Of a stretch of 61,134 bases of DNA, positions 25,701-36,385 are shown piece after piece. The stretch covers positions 465,071 to 526,204 of the forward strand of contig NW_014577186.1 of NCBI RefSeq assembly GCF_000485595.1. Reading direction: 5' to 3'. Below the pieces are notes generated by a model, which was given only the letters and a program-made list of their open reading frames with translations, was not told the DNA's origin and did not search any database. Source of the stretch: Priapulus caudatus. Taxonomy: Eukaryota > Priapulida > Priapulimorpha > Priapulimorphida > Priapulidae. The position numbers and the translations under genes were made by a program. Position 1 is the first letter of the stretch. Every line of letters begins with the position of its first letter.

Positions 25701-27760
25701 CTCTATTATCATCATCATACCAATAGCCCACTTGAATGATGTGATTAAGGTTTTGGTGATGTTGAGCTACATAACCAAGTAAGGACACAAAAAACGTTGG
25801 TAGTTTTTTTTCAAAATCCTACTCACATGCCACTATCTTGCATGTTTGAAATTTCCAATGTGACCTAAACTGGTTCACTAAAGTTGCTTTCCTATCAGAG
25901 CATAAATTAATCACAAAGATGATTAACCTGGAACACTATTATTAACCCGATACAAGAAATCTTCTCAGAACTTTAAATTAATAGCATTTGTAGAAAACTC
26001 ATAGTAATCGGGGCTGCTATAGTACAGTCCATTTTGGAATCATTGCACAATGCCTTTTTTCACATCAATGGTAGATAACTATAAATACCTTTGCCCGGCA
26101 TATCTGTGTGGAGCTTCCCTATCACTAGAGTAGTCACCTGTCTGTACACTAGGAGGATTCGATATGCCAGTAAACAGAAAATGGCCAAGTGGGTCAAACT
26201 TGACAAACCTGGAATTAAAGAGAAATAGTACATAGCTAATTTTGAACTGTAATTAATAATTTGTCATTATTAACCCTTGATATGTATATATATATATAGT
26301 TTATGTGCTCTTGATATTATAGAAACTTGAATATCACAAGTTCAGTTCGGGTGTATGAATTCAGAATCTATACCAGTCCCACATGCCAAAGGCACTTTAG
26401 GCCAGAATGAAACTTTCGATTTCAAATAGTTTTTTTTGCTGATCCATACTTATTAATAAGCTCTTAAAACAACTAATTAGTAAAATTTCCAGTTGCCTCA
26501 AGGGTGCGAGAATTTGGGCAAGCATTACAGCTAAAACGTCAACCATGCTGAATTTAAACTCTGTGTTTAACAACTTAAACATCACATATGAAATCAGTGA
26601 TACACACCTAATTTTCTCTCTTTCAGTGGCTGTCTTACAACTGGCAAAAGGTCTTGGTTCAGTCCAGTTCCAGAAAAACAATTCATTAAAAGTAGCAATG
26701 ACAAGCACATGGTCAGTGGGGTGGAATGCCAGTGAAGCAATAGCTGTACCATAGTCTGACTCCCAGGTTTCACTGCCACCCTACAATGAACAAATTTCAC
26801 AAAATATGGTATTTCTAACTTGGGCCTTTGATGATGAATAAAACAAAAAATACAATTATTTTCTATTGATTACCTGTTGTAGTTGCTTCTTTCATCATAG
26901 TGATTCATTCATTCATGATTATTAATAATTTTAATTATTAATATACAGTGATAATACCAGTAAACATGGAGCTACTAACAGTGCTTGATAAATGTGCACA
27001 AGTTTTCTTCGTTAACTTATAGTTTTTGCAATTTACAAAATTAGATTTGTTGTTATTTCAATTTATTATTATATGCATTTTGTAAGTATTTATAGAGATA
27101 AAACACCAATAGCACAAGATAATCATACATGTTGCTATGTTGCACTTTTTAAGAGAAATGAAACATTAGCTTAAATATACTTACATGCAGGTCCCACACT
27201 TTGACCACACCACTTAGGCATCCAGATGCTAAAATCTCATTTGAGGAAGGATGAAATGCTAAGCACCATGGTGTTCGGGGATGGCCCATTAATGATTTAG
27301 TGCATTGTCCTGTTCTTAGATCAGTCACGTGAACATTGTGGTCACCATGTGTAGATGCCATCTTAGTTCTAAATGTTGTAAGAAAAATACTAAATGTAGA
27401 TATATATAAGGTATACTGGAGGCACTTATCCATAAATTTATACTTAGCCACTACGGAATGCACAAGTAATTTCTGTGTATTTCAATAGAAAGTTTTTACA
27501 TTAATAAGTTAGATTAACTGCTGTAAATAAATTTAAATTCCGTTATAAGATCAATCTCCATACCCATCAGGGCTGAAAGCCATCAAAAATGTCGTTTTGG
27601 GGTAGCCTGGGATAGTGCATCCTTGATTGTTAAACTCTGAGCAGCTAGCCATATGTTCTTCAGCTAGTAGATCTAGCCTTGGTTGCAAAACAGATTGGTA
27701 TCCCCCACCACGTTCACGCTGCTGTAGACACAATACGACATTCTGATCTTGGAACTGCAT
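13742..27760 (-). CDS. ambra1: AMBRA1 (autophagy and CUL4-DDB1 receptor, WD40), 17 coding exons
   Basis: Coding exons in order: 27564-27760, 27185-27368, 26608-26780, 26089-26208, 24002-24151, 23529-23684, 22518-22868, 21991-22185, 20311-21428, 19696-19920, 19396-19468, 18690-18862, 18180-18290, 16512-16697, 16115-16287, 14273-14409, 13742-14018. They total 3999 nt: 1332 aa and a stop (human about 1300). The start ATG precedes NVVLCLQQRERG, which matches the DDB1-binding helix. Exons 1-4 (about residues 1-224) hold WD40 motifs such as HPRTPWCLAFHPS and VVKVWDLH. Exons 12-16 hold the second half (NDANCDISADGRLMACFIPN, GPNAISVCISPC, SARWLPGAGEGLVYGTNKG). In known AMBRA1 structure the two halves form one split propeller. 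The linker (exons 5-11) is Ser/Glu-rich, with CNQC in exon 9. The C-terminus has TQT at 1312, 1319 and 1324, the dynein light chain-binding motif. AMBRA1 regulates Beclin-1 autophagy and cyclin D turnover. I did not locate its poly(A) signal. Confidence 0.95.
14582..14965 (-). mobile_element. Dispersed element family D, copy 1 (inverted), AMBRA1 intron 15
   Basis: Reverse complement of the copy at 24355-24780: shares CACTTCAGTATTAAAATTACC, GAGTGACGTTGTGGTTCT and ACTTGCTGTTACGCAAGCAA or near variants. No ORF. Confidence 0.7.
15375..15920. mobile_element. Element with ACCTCCGCCAAGG termini carrying a small satellite, AMBRA1 intron 15
   Basis: The left end ACCTCCGCCAAGG is complemented at the right end by CCTTGGCGGAGGT. 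Between them lie four tandem units of about 88-100 bp, anchored by GGATCC at 15455, 15543, 15643 and 15739. Each holds TAATCAATTCTAAGTTAG-like sequence and a TTAATTAATTAA run. Confidence 0.75.
15421..15808. repeat. Tandem repeat, four units of about 95 bp
   Basis: Each unit reads GGATCC, an ACCAAAAT block, CAATTCTAAGTTAG, GATTTCTGAC, ATCCT, then (TTAA)n. The last two units are nearly identical, suggesting recent amplification. Confidence 0.85.
16718..17110 (+). pseudogene. Degraded zinc-finger/hAT-type transposon coding remnant in AMBRA1 intron 13
   Basis: The plus strand reads KNKFSWSWLEKTVRISVGG, then FSLMDFFRKQDSRSRKAR and a stop. After a frame change near 16990 it continues KCLQFTKQFAYR, stop, then FMEHARKSKKHLKK. 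The pattern of a tryptophan-containing start, a G-rich turn and a final H-x-KSKKH resembles the BED/TTF-like N-termini of invertebrate hAT-derived proteins. The frame change and stop mark it as dead. It lies antisense to AMBRA1 and is the reason several open frames occur here. The family call is tentative. Confidence 0.4.
21685..21954. mobile_element. Telomere-motif foldback MITE, copy 2, AMBRA1 intron 8
   Basis: Same ends as copy 1, flanked by the duplication CATAACTAGC (21675-21684 and 21955-21964). Carries CCCTAACCCTAACCCTAA inside, and near its left end an inserted perfect hairpin (21736-21768). Confidence 0.85.
21736..21768. repeat. 33-bp perfect hairpin inside MITE copy 2
   Basis: AGAGCATATAAATCA, a 3-base loop ACG, then the exact complement. 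Absent from the other MITE copies. The same arms recur at 58661-58710. Confidence 0.8.
24355..24780 (+). mobile_element. Dispersed element family D, copy 2, AMBRA1 intron 4
   Basis: Shares ACTTACTGGTATTGCTTG and GTACCAATCTA with copy 3 at 48862, and is inverted relative to copy 1 at 14582. No intact ORF. Confidence 0.7.
24935..25675. mobile_element. 740-bp foldback element, AMBRA1 intron 4
   Basis: Bounded by GGCATAATAT and its complement. Long arms (roughly 280 bp) mirror each other through AAGAGCATATAAAGAA, CAACGGTGAAATG, GACAGCTGATCAATAAT-type and ACCGACTCGA blocks, with a unique centre of about 150 bp. No coding sequence. Confidence 0.85.
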
Positions 27761-28449
27761 TGTGTTAGTCCACCTTTATGTTCCCATATAGAGATGTGCA
27801 TAAAGTGAACTTTTCCTGTGTGTAGACCTAATCTAAACATAAACAATAAAAATGTTACAATAGTATTACAATGAAGAATACTTATAAACAACTAACGATA
27901 ACTAAAGCAAAATTATTCACACATTACGTGAAAATAACATTTTCTTTTTTAAAGTAACAAACCTACTGGACTATTTACAAGTTTACTCTTGGCTAGAGCA
28001 TACCACCAGTCAACCTGCACAGCCAGGAGTATTGTGTGTGCCCAAGGCCCTGCAGCACTTCTATACAATGCAATGCTGTAAACCACCTGATCATATACTG
28101 ACATGTGACATTTGAATTGCTTGTGGATAAACTCATAATGGCACAGTAGGTAAGAGAAGTAAGAGAAAATTCCCAATTTCAAGGTCTTTGTTGTTACCAA
28201 AAATAATTACTCTGTGGGGTAGGCATTATAATTACTGTGAAAGGCTATAAATCTCTACAAATATAAGTGACCATGACTTAACAAGTACTTAACCATGACT
28301 TAATCATCGGCCATGTAACTGGGATGCTACAACACAAACACGGCATATTGCTTACAGAAATGCAAGCACGTATCACGTTTTTCGAAAACATAGGTGAGCC
28401 AACGTTCATACCGACATGTTTTTGAAATGAAGTAAAAGCCAAACTTACG

Positions 28450-28862
28450 TTCATAGGGTCTATGTCCCCCAGGGTACTGCCGGAACGTACCCTGGTAACT
28501 ATCTACTGATCTAGCTGATATGGTTAGGGCTAGGGTTAGGGTTAGGGTTAGAGAGTAGGCGTAGGCGACTCCCTAGACTCGTTAGTGGAGTAGGCGAGGT
28601 ACGGTCCGGCATATTAGATAGTAGTATTTAGTGCCAGGGTACGTTCCGGTATACCGGACCGTACCCAGGGTACCGGTACGTTCTGGCAGTACCCGTAGGA
28701 GTAGGCGTAGGCGACTCCCTAGACTCGTTAGTGGAGTAGGCGAGGTACGGTCTGGCATATTAGATAGTAGTATTTAGTACCAGGGTACATTCCGGTATAC
28801 CGGACCGTACCCAGGGTACCGGTACGTTCCGGCAGTAACCTGAGGGACATAGACCCTATCAG
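28450..28862. mobile_element. Telomere-motif foldback MITE, copy 3, internally duplicated
   Basis: Flanked by the duplication CCAAACTTACG (28439-28449 and 28863-28873). The inner module GGAGTAGGCGAGGTACGGTC occurs twice, making this copy about 150 bp longer than its relatives. Contains (TTAGGG)n next to GCTAGGG. Confidence 0.85.
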
Positions 28863-29137
28863 CCAAACTTACGGTAAGAATCCAAAAATGTGTTACCTCC
28901 CGTTATGTTTAATGTTACATTATTACAGCCTACACACACAGGCTAGACTCTACACAAAGCCCTGCCCAATCATTGTTTAGCACCCTGAATTAGTTTAGCA
29001 CATGTGCGAAAACAGATTTGCGGTTCCTAAGCTAGGATTGTGCAACACTGCCAACAGGCCCTTGCCATGGCCCGGGTAAGCCAGTCAAAGAGTTAGGAGA
29101 CATCAGCACGCCACCATAATATAGCATAGCATAGCTC

Positions 29138-29399
29138 ATAAGGTCTATGTCCCCCAGGGTACTGCCGGAACCTAACCTGGGTACGGTCCGGTATACCGGA
29201 ACATACCCAGGTAACTATTTGATATGGTTAAGGTTAGGGTTAGGGTTAGGGAGTAGGCATAGGCGACTCCCTAGACTCGTTAGTGGAGTAGGTGAGGTAC
29301 TGTCCGGCATATTAGATAGTACCAAGGTACATTCCGGTATACCGAACCGTACCCAGGGTACGTTCCGGCAGTACCCTGGGGGACATAGACCCTCTCAGC
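29138..29399. mobile_element. Telomere-motif foldback MITE, copy 4
   Basis: Flanked by CATAGCTC (29130-29137 and 29400-29407). The right duplicate coincides with the tip of the next foldback, so this copy probably inserted into that tip. Contains GGTTAGGGTTAGGGTTAGGG. Confidence 0.85.
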
Positions 29400-29401
29400 C
29401 A

Positions 29402-30128
29402 TAGCTCTAGTACTATAGACCGCGTACAGTTGCCGCAGGGCTATAGAACGTAATATGGCAATTTCCAGTGAGTAAGCAAAGACAACTTTTTGCCGATAAT
29501 AACTTCTTCGGTATGCCAAATAAAACGAATTCTCTGCCAGACAAATGTCTTAAGTTACTACAAACACTAAAATGAAAAGACAAACTAACGATTAAACATT
29601 GTACTTGCGATATTACTCGTCGACGAAGATTGTTTATCAACTTGTACCCGCCATTTCTTGTTGCGCAGCGCTCGCGCGGTTCCGGCGCTAGTGAGCGGGC
29701 ACAATGTATTTCCAAGTGGAGGGGTGGGCAGGTTGCACGCGGTTGCAAACCGCGCTAGCGCTGCGCAATGAAAAATGGCGGTTAAATCTACGTGCAACCT
29801 GCCCACCCCTCTACTTGGAAATACATTGTGCCCGCTCACTAGCGCCGGAACCGCGCGAGCGCTGCGCAACGAGAAATGGCGGTGACAAGTTGTAAACAAT
29901 CTTCTTCGACGAGTAATATCGCAAGTACAATATTTAATCGTTAGTTTGTCTTTTCATTTTAGTGTTTGTAGTAACTTAAGACATTTCTCCGGCAGAGAAT
30001 GTGTTTTATTTGGCATACCGAAGAAGTTATTATCGGCAAAAAGTTGTCTTTGCTTACTCACTGGAAATTGCCATATTACGTTCTATAGCCCTGCGGCAAC
30101 TGTACGCGGGCTATAGCACTAGAGCTAT
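29402..30128. mobile_element. 730-bp foldback element F1, copy 1
   Basis: Two arms of about 350 bp, mirror images from TAGCTCTAGTACTATAG at the left to ACTAGAGCTA at the right. The centre is GC-rich and holds ACAATGTATTTCCAAGTGGA and GGGGTGGGC motifs, inverted on the other arm. Copy 2 is nested at 38600-39815. Confidence 0.85.
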
Positions 30129-30149
30129 ATCTCAGCAATAACATAGCCA

Positions 30150-30940
30150 TAGCCATAGGTCACAGGCACTTGAAACGTCTCAATAAAAAAAATAATGGTA
30201 AATAAACACGAAATGTATTTACTACCAGTCTTAATGTTTCTCTACTCTATTTCGCCTATAATCACCGGTAACTGCCGGTCAAATCACAGGCACTTGGACC
30301 GTTTCAATAATAAAATGATGGTTAATAAATACAACTTGTCAGTAGCCTACTACTACAGTACCAGCAATAGTCTTAATGTTTGATTTGACCTAATAACTTC
30401 ACTTCAACCCCGTTCAATACACCGATGCAACACATAGCCCGCACGCCATTGTGCATGCACAGATACATGCAGTAGATAGGAGCTAGGCATTTCTGTGAAC
30501 ACGCTTTCTTACCTTCTCCTATCTACTGTGTATTTGTGCATGCACAATGGCGTGCGGGCTATGTGTTGCAGCGGTGTATTGAACGGGGTTGAAGTGAAGT
30601 TATTAGGTCAAATCAAACATTAAGACTGGTACTGTAGTAGTAGGCTACTGACAAGTTGTATTTATTAACCATCATTTTATTATTGAAACGGTCCAAGTGC
30701 CTGTGGGTCAAATGCTCATCTGCAAGTTCTCTTATTCATGTTGTTTGTGCACAGCGCGGGCGTGCGGTCTACTTGCGTGTTGCAGATGAGCATTTGACTG
30801 GGATTTACAGGTGATTATAGGCGAAATAGAGTAGAGAAACATTAAGACTTTGGTAGGAAATACATTTCGTGTTTATTTACCTTTTTTTATTGAGACGTTC
30901 CAAGTGCCTGTGCCTGTGGCTGTGCATAGCCATAGCATAG
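30150..30940. mobile_element. Nested foldback complex F3
   Basis: Outer arms (about 30160-30275 and 30800-30935) mirror each other through CACGAAATGTATTTACTACC-like sequence and AGGCACTTG ends. They enclose a second foldback (about 30280-30705; TGACCTAATAACTTCACTTC and complement) and, beside it, a third small inverted repeat (30707-30798; GTCAAATGCTCATCTGCAA and complement). No coding sequence. Confidence 0.8.
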
Positions 30941-31593
30941 GTTAGATGGATTGGTGTCCCGGTAACAGTGTAAACACGATAACATTTTTCAGTGACTACG
31001 TATGGAGAATAACGTTTACGAGATTATTAATGGACACATGACTTTTATGAGATTAACCATCATTACTATTAGTATTACTATTAGACCATTACACCTATAA
31101 TATCAATTAATGAATTATCATGTTCCGAGGACAATTTGCGTTCACAAGGGCAGATACAAATTATTACAATAATACAGAAAGGTCAATGTGTAGAGGCATA
31201 ATCAACAAGAAAGTATTCAATATAATTATATAACACATGCACCTTCTAATAGCTGACCTAATAAACAACTCGACATTCCCTAATACGGAACAATAATACA
31301 ACAATAGTGATAACCCTTACATTTATTTATAAACAAGTTTCCTAGATGTGAACATGGCGACATTAGGCGCGCCATCTATCGTCCTGTTCATAATACGTCA
31401 TTTCGATTATTTTGGTCTGCTTTGCATTGTTATTCTGATTTCGATTCTTGAGCGCTAGATTAACACTGGCACTGCTCTTTCATGAATTAGAATAAAAGAT
31501 TCCATTACATTTTTAACGAATAGGTAAATTAAAAAGCCAATGGCGTTCTTTAATGATATTAGTGTTATCATGTGCGTGTTGCTTGCTGTGCAG

Positions 31594-33380
31594 ATGAAGG
31601 CAAACGGCTTTAGCCAAGGCATACAGAGAAGAGATCGGGGAGTTGTTCCTTTATTTCGTTGGGCTAGGGGATTGACCATTCCCGGCTTCGTGTAAGTAAG
31701 GCATAATCATTTGGCATTTACATTGGTGAGCAGGTTGTACTAATCTAACTGTTAGCCAAATTAATGTGGCAGTGCACAAATGTCAAATGTTTATCGGTGA
31801 CTTTTTATGACTTTTATATACTTATAGAGTAGATGAACATGAGATTCTCACTGACATTGGATTGCTACAGGCATCGCCACAAACGGTCGAGTCACTTTAT
31901 ACTTTTGTCTTTAATAATGGCAAAACCTACCCAAAACCAGAATACCACCCATGGATTAGGCCGCCACCTCCAAGTAAGTCACGAAAGACGTAGGTTAATT
32001 ACTAAGAGTTACATCAAAATGACGAATGATAATTAAGAATGTCACTGGGTCTGTGCCTGTGGTAGGTGACGGTGATATTTACATTAGATTAGATGAGATG
32101 AGATGAGATTACATTAGATTAGATATTTAGAGTGAAAACTAAGGAATCACTACCATCACATTTTACACGTGTTGTATGCATGATTGATGAAAAGTGAAGT
32201 AAACTAATAAACCTTTGTTTGTTTCTTTTAGCTGAACCGTACACTGACAAGATGATGTACAATAACGATGCTTGTGATAAGCGATCAAGTAATCTGCATT
32301 ATCGTACCGAATATATGTACCAAGACAACAGAATTAGATTTGCGCCTGCAGTTAGAGGAGGCTCATATATGTTCTTCCCCGGGAAACTCTCAAAAATACC
32401 TCAGGGGTTGAATAAGCACCATAGCATCCAGTTTACATCAGTGGTGCCATATGCAGTGTATGGACTTCAGTTTGAGGTATATATATAGTTTGTATAGAAC
32501 AAATTTCAAATACATTTAAATCAAGCCATATTAATTGCAGAGTTTTATACGTGGTCATTTAACCTAGCAACGAAGTTACATTGGCAAAAAGGTGGTCTGA
32601 TACAAAGAATTGATCAGCAATCACAATACGGCACAGAGAATAAAAATCTTTTATAAACGATGTCACATATATATATAATCTTATATGATCAAAATTTGTG
32701 TCACGTGTAAATGAGCCATAGTTGAAAACCGGTCAAGTAGGTACATTTTATTGGCTAGGTTAAGCACTTGATGACAGACCAGATGTTGGTGTGCACCTTG
32801 GCGTAATGATGTAAACAAAATTTCATGGCACCATGGCGTAAAACATTGTTTCAGTATTTACTAGAATTATTTAAAGTTTAAATGTGAATATCAGACAACA
32901 AAGATATGGAGATTATATACTATTTTTTATGAAATAAGTATCATAATATATTCTCAGGTGCTAGAATACTACATTATTTTATCATTTTACATAAGATAAA
33001 AATAGTGATTCAAATTGTTTCAGAGCATTCCTTTCATAAAAGAAAAATATGGCATAACCAAGATCCGTGTAGCCATACAAAATAAGCATGGGGCCTGGAA
33101 TGACATCACTAACAGTAATGGAATGGCAATGGTAATTAAGTTCTGATAATTCGGTTTATAAAATTCTTAATTACAATAATGTCAAAATAGTCGAGCAGCC
33201 ATATATTAATTTAACATCTCACAATATTTGTTATGGGATTTTTTTTAGATGTTTGATCTGGAAGGTCCAAGTGAAGGAAAAGTCGAATTCCCAACCCCGG
33301 TAATAGCCATGGCAGTACGTATCTATCCAATGTATTGGAAGGGCTATCCACTCCTGAAGGCAAAGCTTCTTGTGTGCTGA
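31594..33380 (+). CDS. Unrecognised protein with C-terminal F5/8C (discoidin)-like domain, 5 exons
   Basis: Exons 31594-31691, 31828-31973, 32232-32476, 33024-33131 and 33249-33380 join in phase to 242 aa, ending KAKLLVC and TGA. The last 147 residues (Cys96 to Cys242) resemble a discoidin domain: bracketing cysteines, a run VVPYAVYGLQFE, then YGITKIRVAIQN, and a closing segment EFPTPVIAMAVRIYPMYW followed by the terminal Cys. F5/8C domains bind lipid, sugar or collagen and are usually extracellular. The N-terminal 95 residues (containing LTDIGLLQASP and PKPEYHPWIRPPPP) match nothing I know. No signal peptide follows the chosen ATG, which sits at an acceptor-like CAG; an in-frame upstream ATG at 31570 or an earlier exon may be the true start. 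Poly(A) signal at 33648. The exon chain is solid; the domain call is moderate. Confidence 0.75.
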
Positions 33381-33647
33381 ATTATATAGAAACTAAACCA
33401 TCTGCTATAAACACTATTTACTTTTTGTTATAAATAACATTAAATTAATATTTATAACCCAAGCATCACATTACCATAGACAACCCTTCGGCACAATCAC
33501 AAAACGAGATTGGCATTTTAGATGTAGATTTCTATTACTTGTCCATGTTTGCTAACCCTGCATAAGATAACAACTTGCTGTAGCTGCTAAGTGAAGTGAC
33601 CCATATTGGCCGTTTATCATTGGTGGGTAGAGCTCTAGCCCAAACGG

Positions 33648-33653
33648 AATAAA
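33648..33653 (+). terminator. Poly(A) signal of the discoidin-like gene
   Basis: AATAAA 268 bases past the TGA of the discoidin-like gene, on the same strand. Confidence 0.5.
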
Positions 33654-34080
33654 TCTATGAGCATCTAAATGCCACTTCCTGTTCCTTCAAAGTCAAATGT
33701 ATGTGTAATTACAGTTTGAATTGTATAAAAAAAAATTCCAACAGCTTATTGTTATTAAAATTTATTTTGTGTTTAAACTATCAAGTTTCGGGTAGATCGG
33801 AAATTGTGGGCATATAGTCAAGACTACTGTGACGGCGTCACCGTAAATAGTAAAAAATAAAAAATATATTTCCACTTTTTCACAAAATATAAGTAATTCT
33901 GTTTACATTTTATGGTTAAATTGCTGCATTATACTTCCTATTTTACTATATTGTTCGATGTGAACATACACTCGTGACCCATACATCGCCCATAGCAAGC
34001 AATTAATGTTAGACAACATTAATTCAAATCGTCCAGGTTTTTTGGAATTTTTAACTAGTTGAGAAACAATCTTGTCAGGT

Positions 34081-34195
34081 AAGAATTTGACGATTTGTTT
34101 AGTCCCGTTAGTTCTTACTTTTAATGTAAAAAAATGGGCATTTTTTTTTACAAATTTTACCATAGAAAATTCGTGACGTAATCCCTTTAAAGTGA
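34081..34195. repeat. Dispersed direct repeat, partner at 36905-37020
   Basis: Shares GTTAGTTCTTACTTTTAATG, a T-rich run, ACAAATTTTACCAT and GAAAATTCGTGACGTA with 36905-37020. The flanking ORF at 33903-34220 (minus) belongs to this element rather than to a host gene. Confidence 0.75.
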
Positions 34196-36385
34196 TAGCA
34201 AAATAATAAATTTCTAACAATCATATGTAAAAATTACTAAAGTACAATCTTTAAATCAGATACCAGATAATTTTATTCTCCATAAATCAACAGATGTACA
34301 TGTATACATGCAATGCAATGTAGTGAATGTTGCTTACAAAGCTTGTAAGTACACAATATACACTTTAAACGCTGTCCTAATACGAGTTCTATAGTAGGTC
34401 TACAACATCTGTAAATTTGAGAGAAGTGCTAGCTCCAAAGTTTCTATAGCAGAATCATTTACCTTCTACCAGACCGAATTTATATTACATAATGACACTA
34501 CATCAAGATGCAGCATAGGGCAGAAAATCATTCACGTATACCATAAAGAAAAGTAAATTTCAGTGTAAGAGTATAATGCAGGATGGACACTGAGAACAAT
34601 ACTCCTCACAGCTCCATACAGAAAACAACAAAGCAACCACAAGCATTAAATACAACTTGTATGCATACACACGTTCACAAGCAATATACATTACCCAACT
34701 GCTCCACTTTTTGGACAATACCTTGGCCAAAAAAGCATGCATTTAAAGTAATCGTCTGTACACTACATCTTACCGCGCCTACTGCAATATACCTAGTCAA
34801 TACGATTAAGATAAGTGCTGGTACATATAACAACTATCAAAATAGACCCTCAATGTGTTTAATGGTACTCAGCAACTCTGAGCATGTTAACAATTTTCTC
34901 CGTGATTGCCTAAAATATAGTAACACCAATTACATACGGCCTTTAAATAGCATTTGGTATGGGTTCCACATTTTACTATAGATATATATTATTCGCCATA
35001 TGCTATATGTAATGGATACACGTGAACATAATCTTATACTGAGCATAATAACTGTTTGGTTTCATCTAATCGAAATAATAAACAAAAACATGAATACAAA
35101 TATCTGAATATGACAAACCAAACCAACAAACTTAGTACTGAAGTTGGTGCCCGTGCAGCAAGAACCATACCTAAACATTTTTGTCTCATGGTCTTCAGAC
35201 AGATTGTCTTGCATTGTATAGTTCATACAATTTTAACATTAATACAGACCTATATAATACAAGGCCATCTCGTCATGACCCTCACACACAACTCCGTACA
35301 TAGCAAACATATCAGTTTTCACAATACAAGGTACCTATACTGTTATACTATTATTTGCATTTAAAAATATTTGACATGCAGGCACTCGGCAGATTTTATT
35401 GGCACTAATATAATAAAAAGATTTTTCTAATAACAAAATCCTAACGTAAATCGTATTTTAAATGTCAAAAGCACTCGGGACACTCAGATGAGATTCAAAC
35501 TACTACTCGAGTGGCGTGTGTGTGCAACAAATGTACTTCCCCCTTGTGGTTGGGTTATAAATACTATGATATCCGAAGTATCATTATTGAGTCAGCTCAA
35601 ACACATAGCGTTTTTTAGACAGGACCATACGTGATATGTGTGAGAGCTAGGTAATGATTGTTGCTGCAGCCATGAATTCTGCTCTGTAGTGTGCATGTTA
35701 AATTAGATTGTCACCAATGCCCCGAGTCACACCAGTTTCAAATAAATTATATGTGGTGAACATGTGCCCTCTATGAAGCACAGATGCACAACTATTCTAC
35801 AAGCACTTCAGCCTATAACTCACTTCGGCAGAGGTGCTGTTCAAACAGTGACATCTAGCGATGATACTCCCTCCACACATTAAATACGAATCAGCCTGAC
35901 AAAATGTGGTGTATATCATTGGGCGTTTTAAGCTGTTGAAGCATGCCGAGTTTTGCTCGAATGAAGTGTTTGAGAAGTGTTCATCAGTTCCAAAATACTG
36001 TGAACTATCTCATAATTGTCATAGGTATAAATATTGTAAGCAGCTTGAAACCTGCACATGCATGTATGCAGTAGCTGCAAGAATTGTATATTTTTCTTAA
36101 CACTAGCAGTGCCATTTTTCTACACAACCATCTATCTTTCACCCATCTAAATTTTGACATTACCAAATCCAGGAAATCTCTATTACATCTTCACCGAAAA
36201 CAAAGAAACCTTGGGGCTAGTACGTGGGACCCAATACAGTTTCAGCTTGGCATGGGAAAGAAGAAATAATACTGTACTTGGTCAATAGCAATAGTCAGTC
36301 CAAGCATGTAGGAGCTCGTGAAACTAGCGTTGCTCTTATGGGTGGTTGATAAGCTGCTCCCGTAGCACGCACACGTTTCAACTGC

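Larger units (their letters stand above)
33400..36385. other. Convergent intergenic stretch, discoidin-like gene to glycogenin
   Basis: Tail-to-tail spacer. It holds the 3'UTR of the discoidin-like gene and one member of a direct repeat pair (34081-34195). Open frames near 33.9-34.2 and 34.6-35.0 kb lack support as genes. The glycogenin 3'UTR should lie at the right end; a TTTATT (minus AATAAA) at 35395 is a weak candidate signal. Confidence 0.5.

Noticed and set aside
11380-29250. TTAGGG tracts as a chromosome end
   Set aside because: They are short, interstitial and inside MITE copies.
33903-34220. 105-aa minus-strand frame
   Set aside because: It covers a dispersed repeat also found at 36905-37020, and no protein family is recognised.
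34583-34981. 132-aa plus-strand frame
   Set aside because: Composition is that of translated AT-rich DNA. No splice context and no recognised motif.
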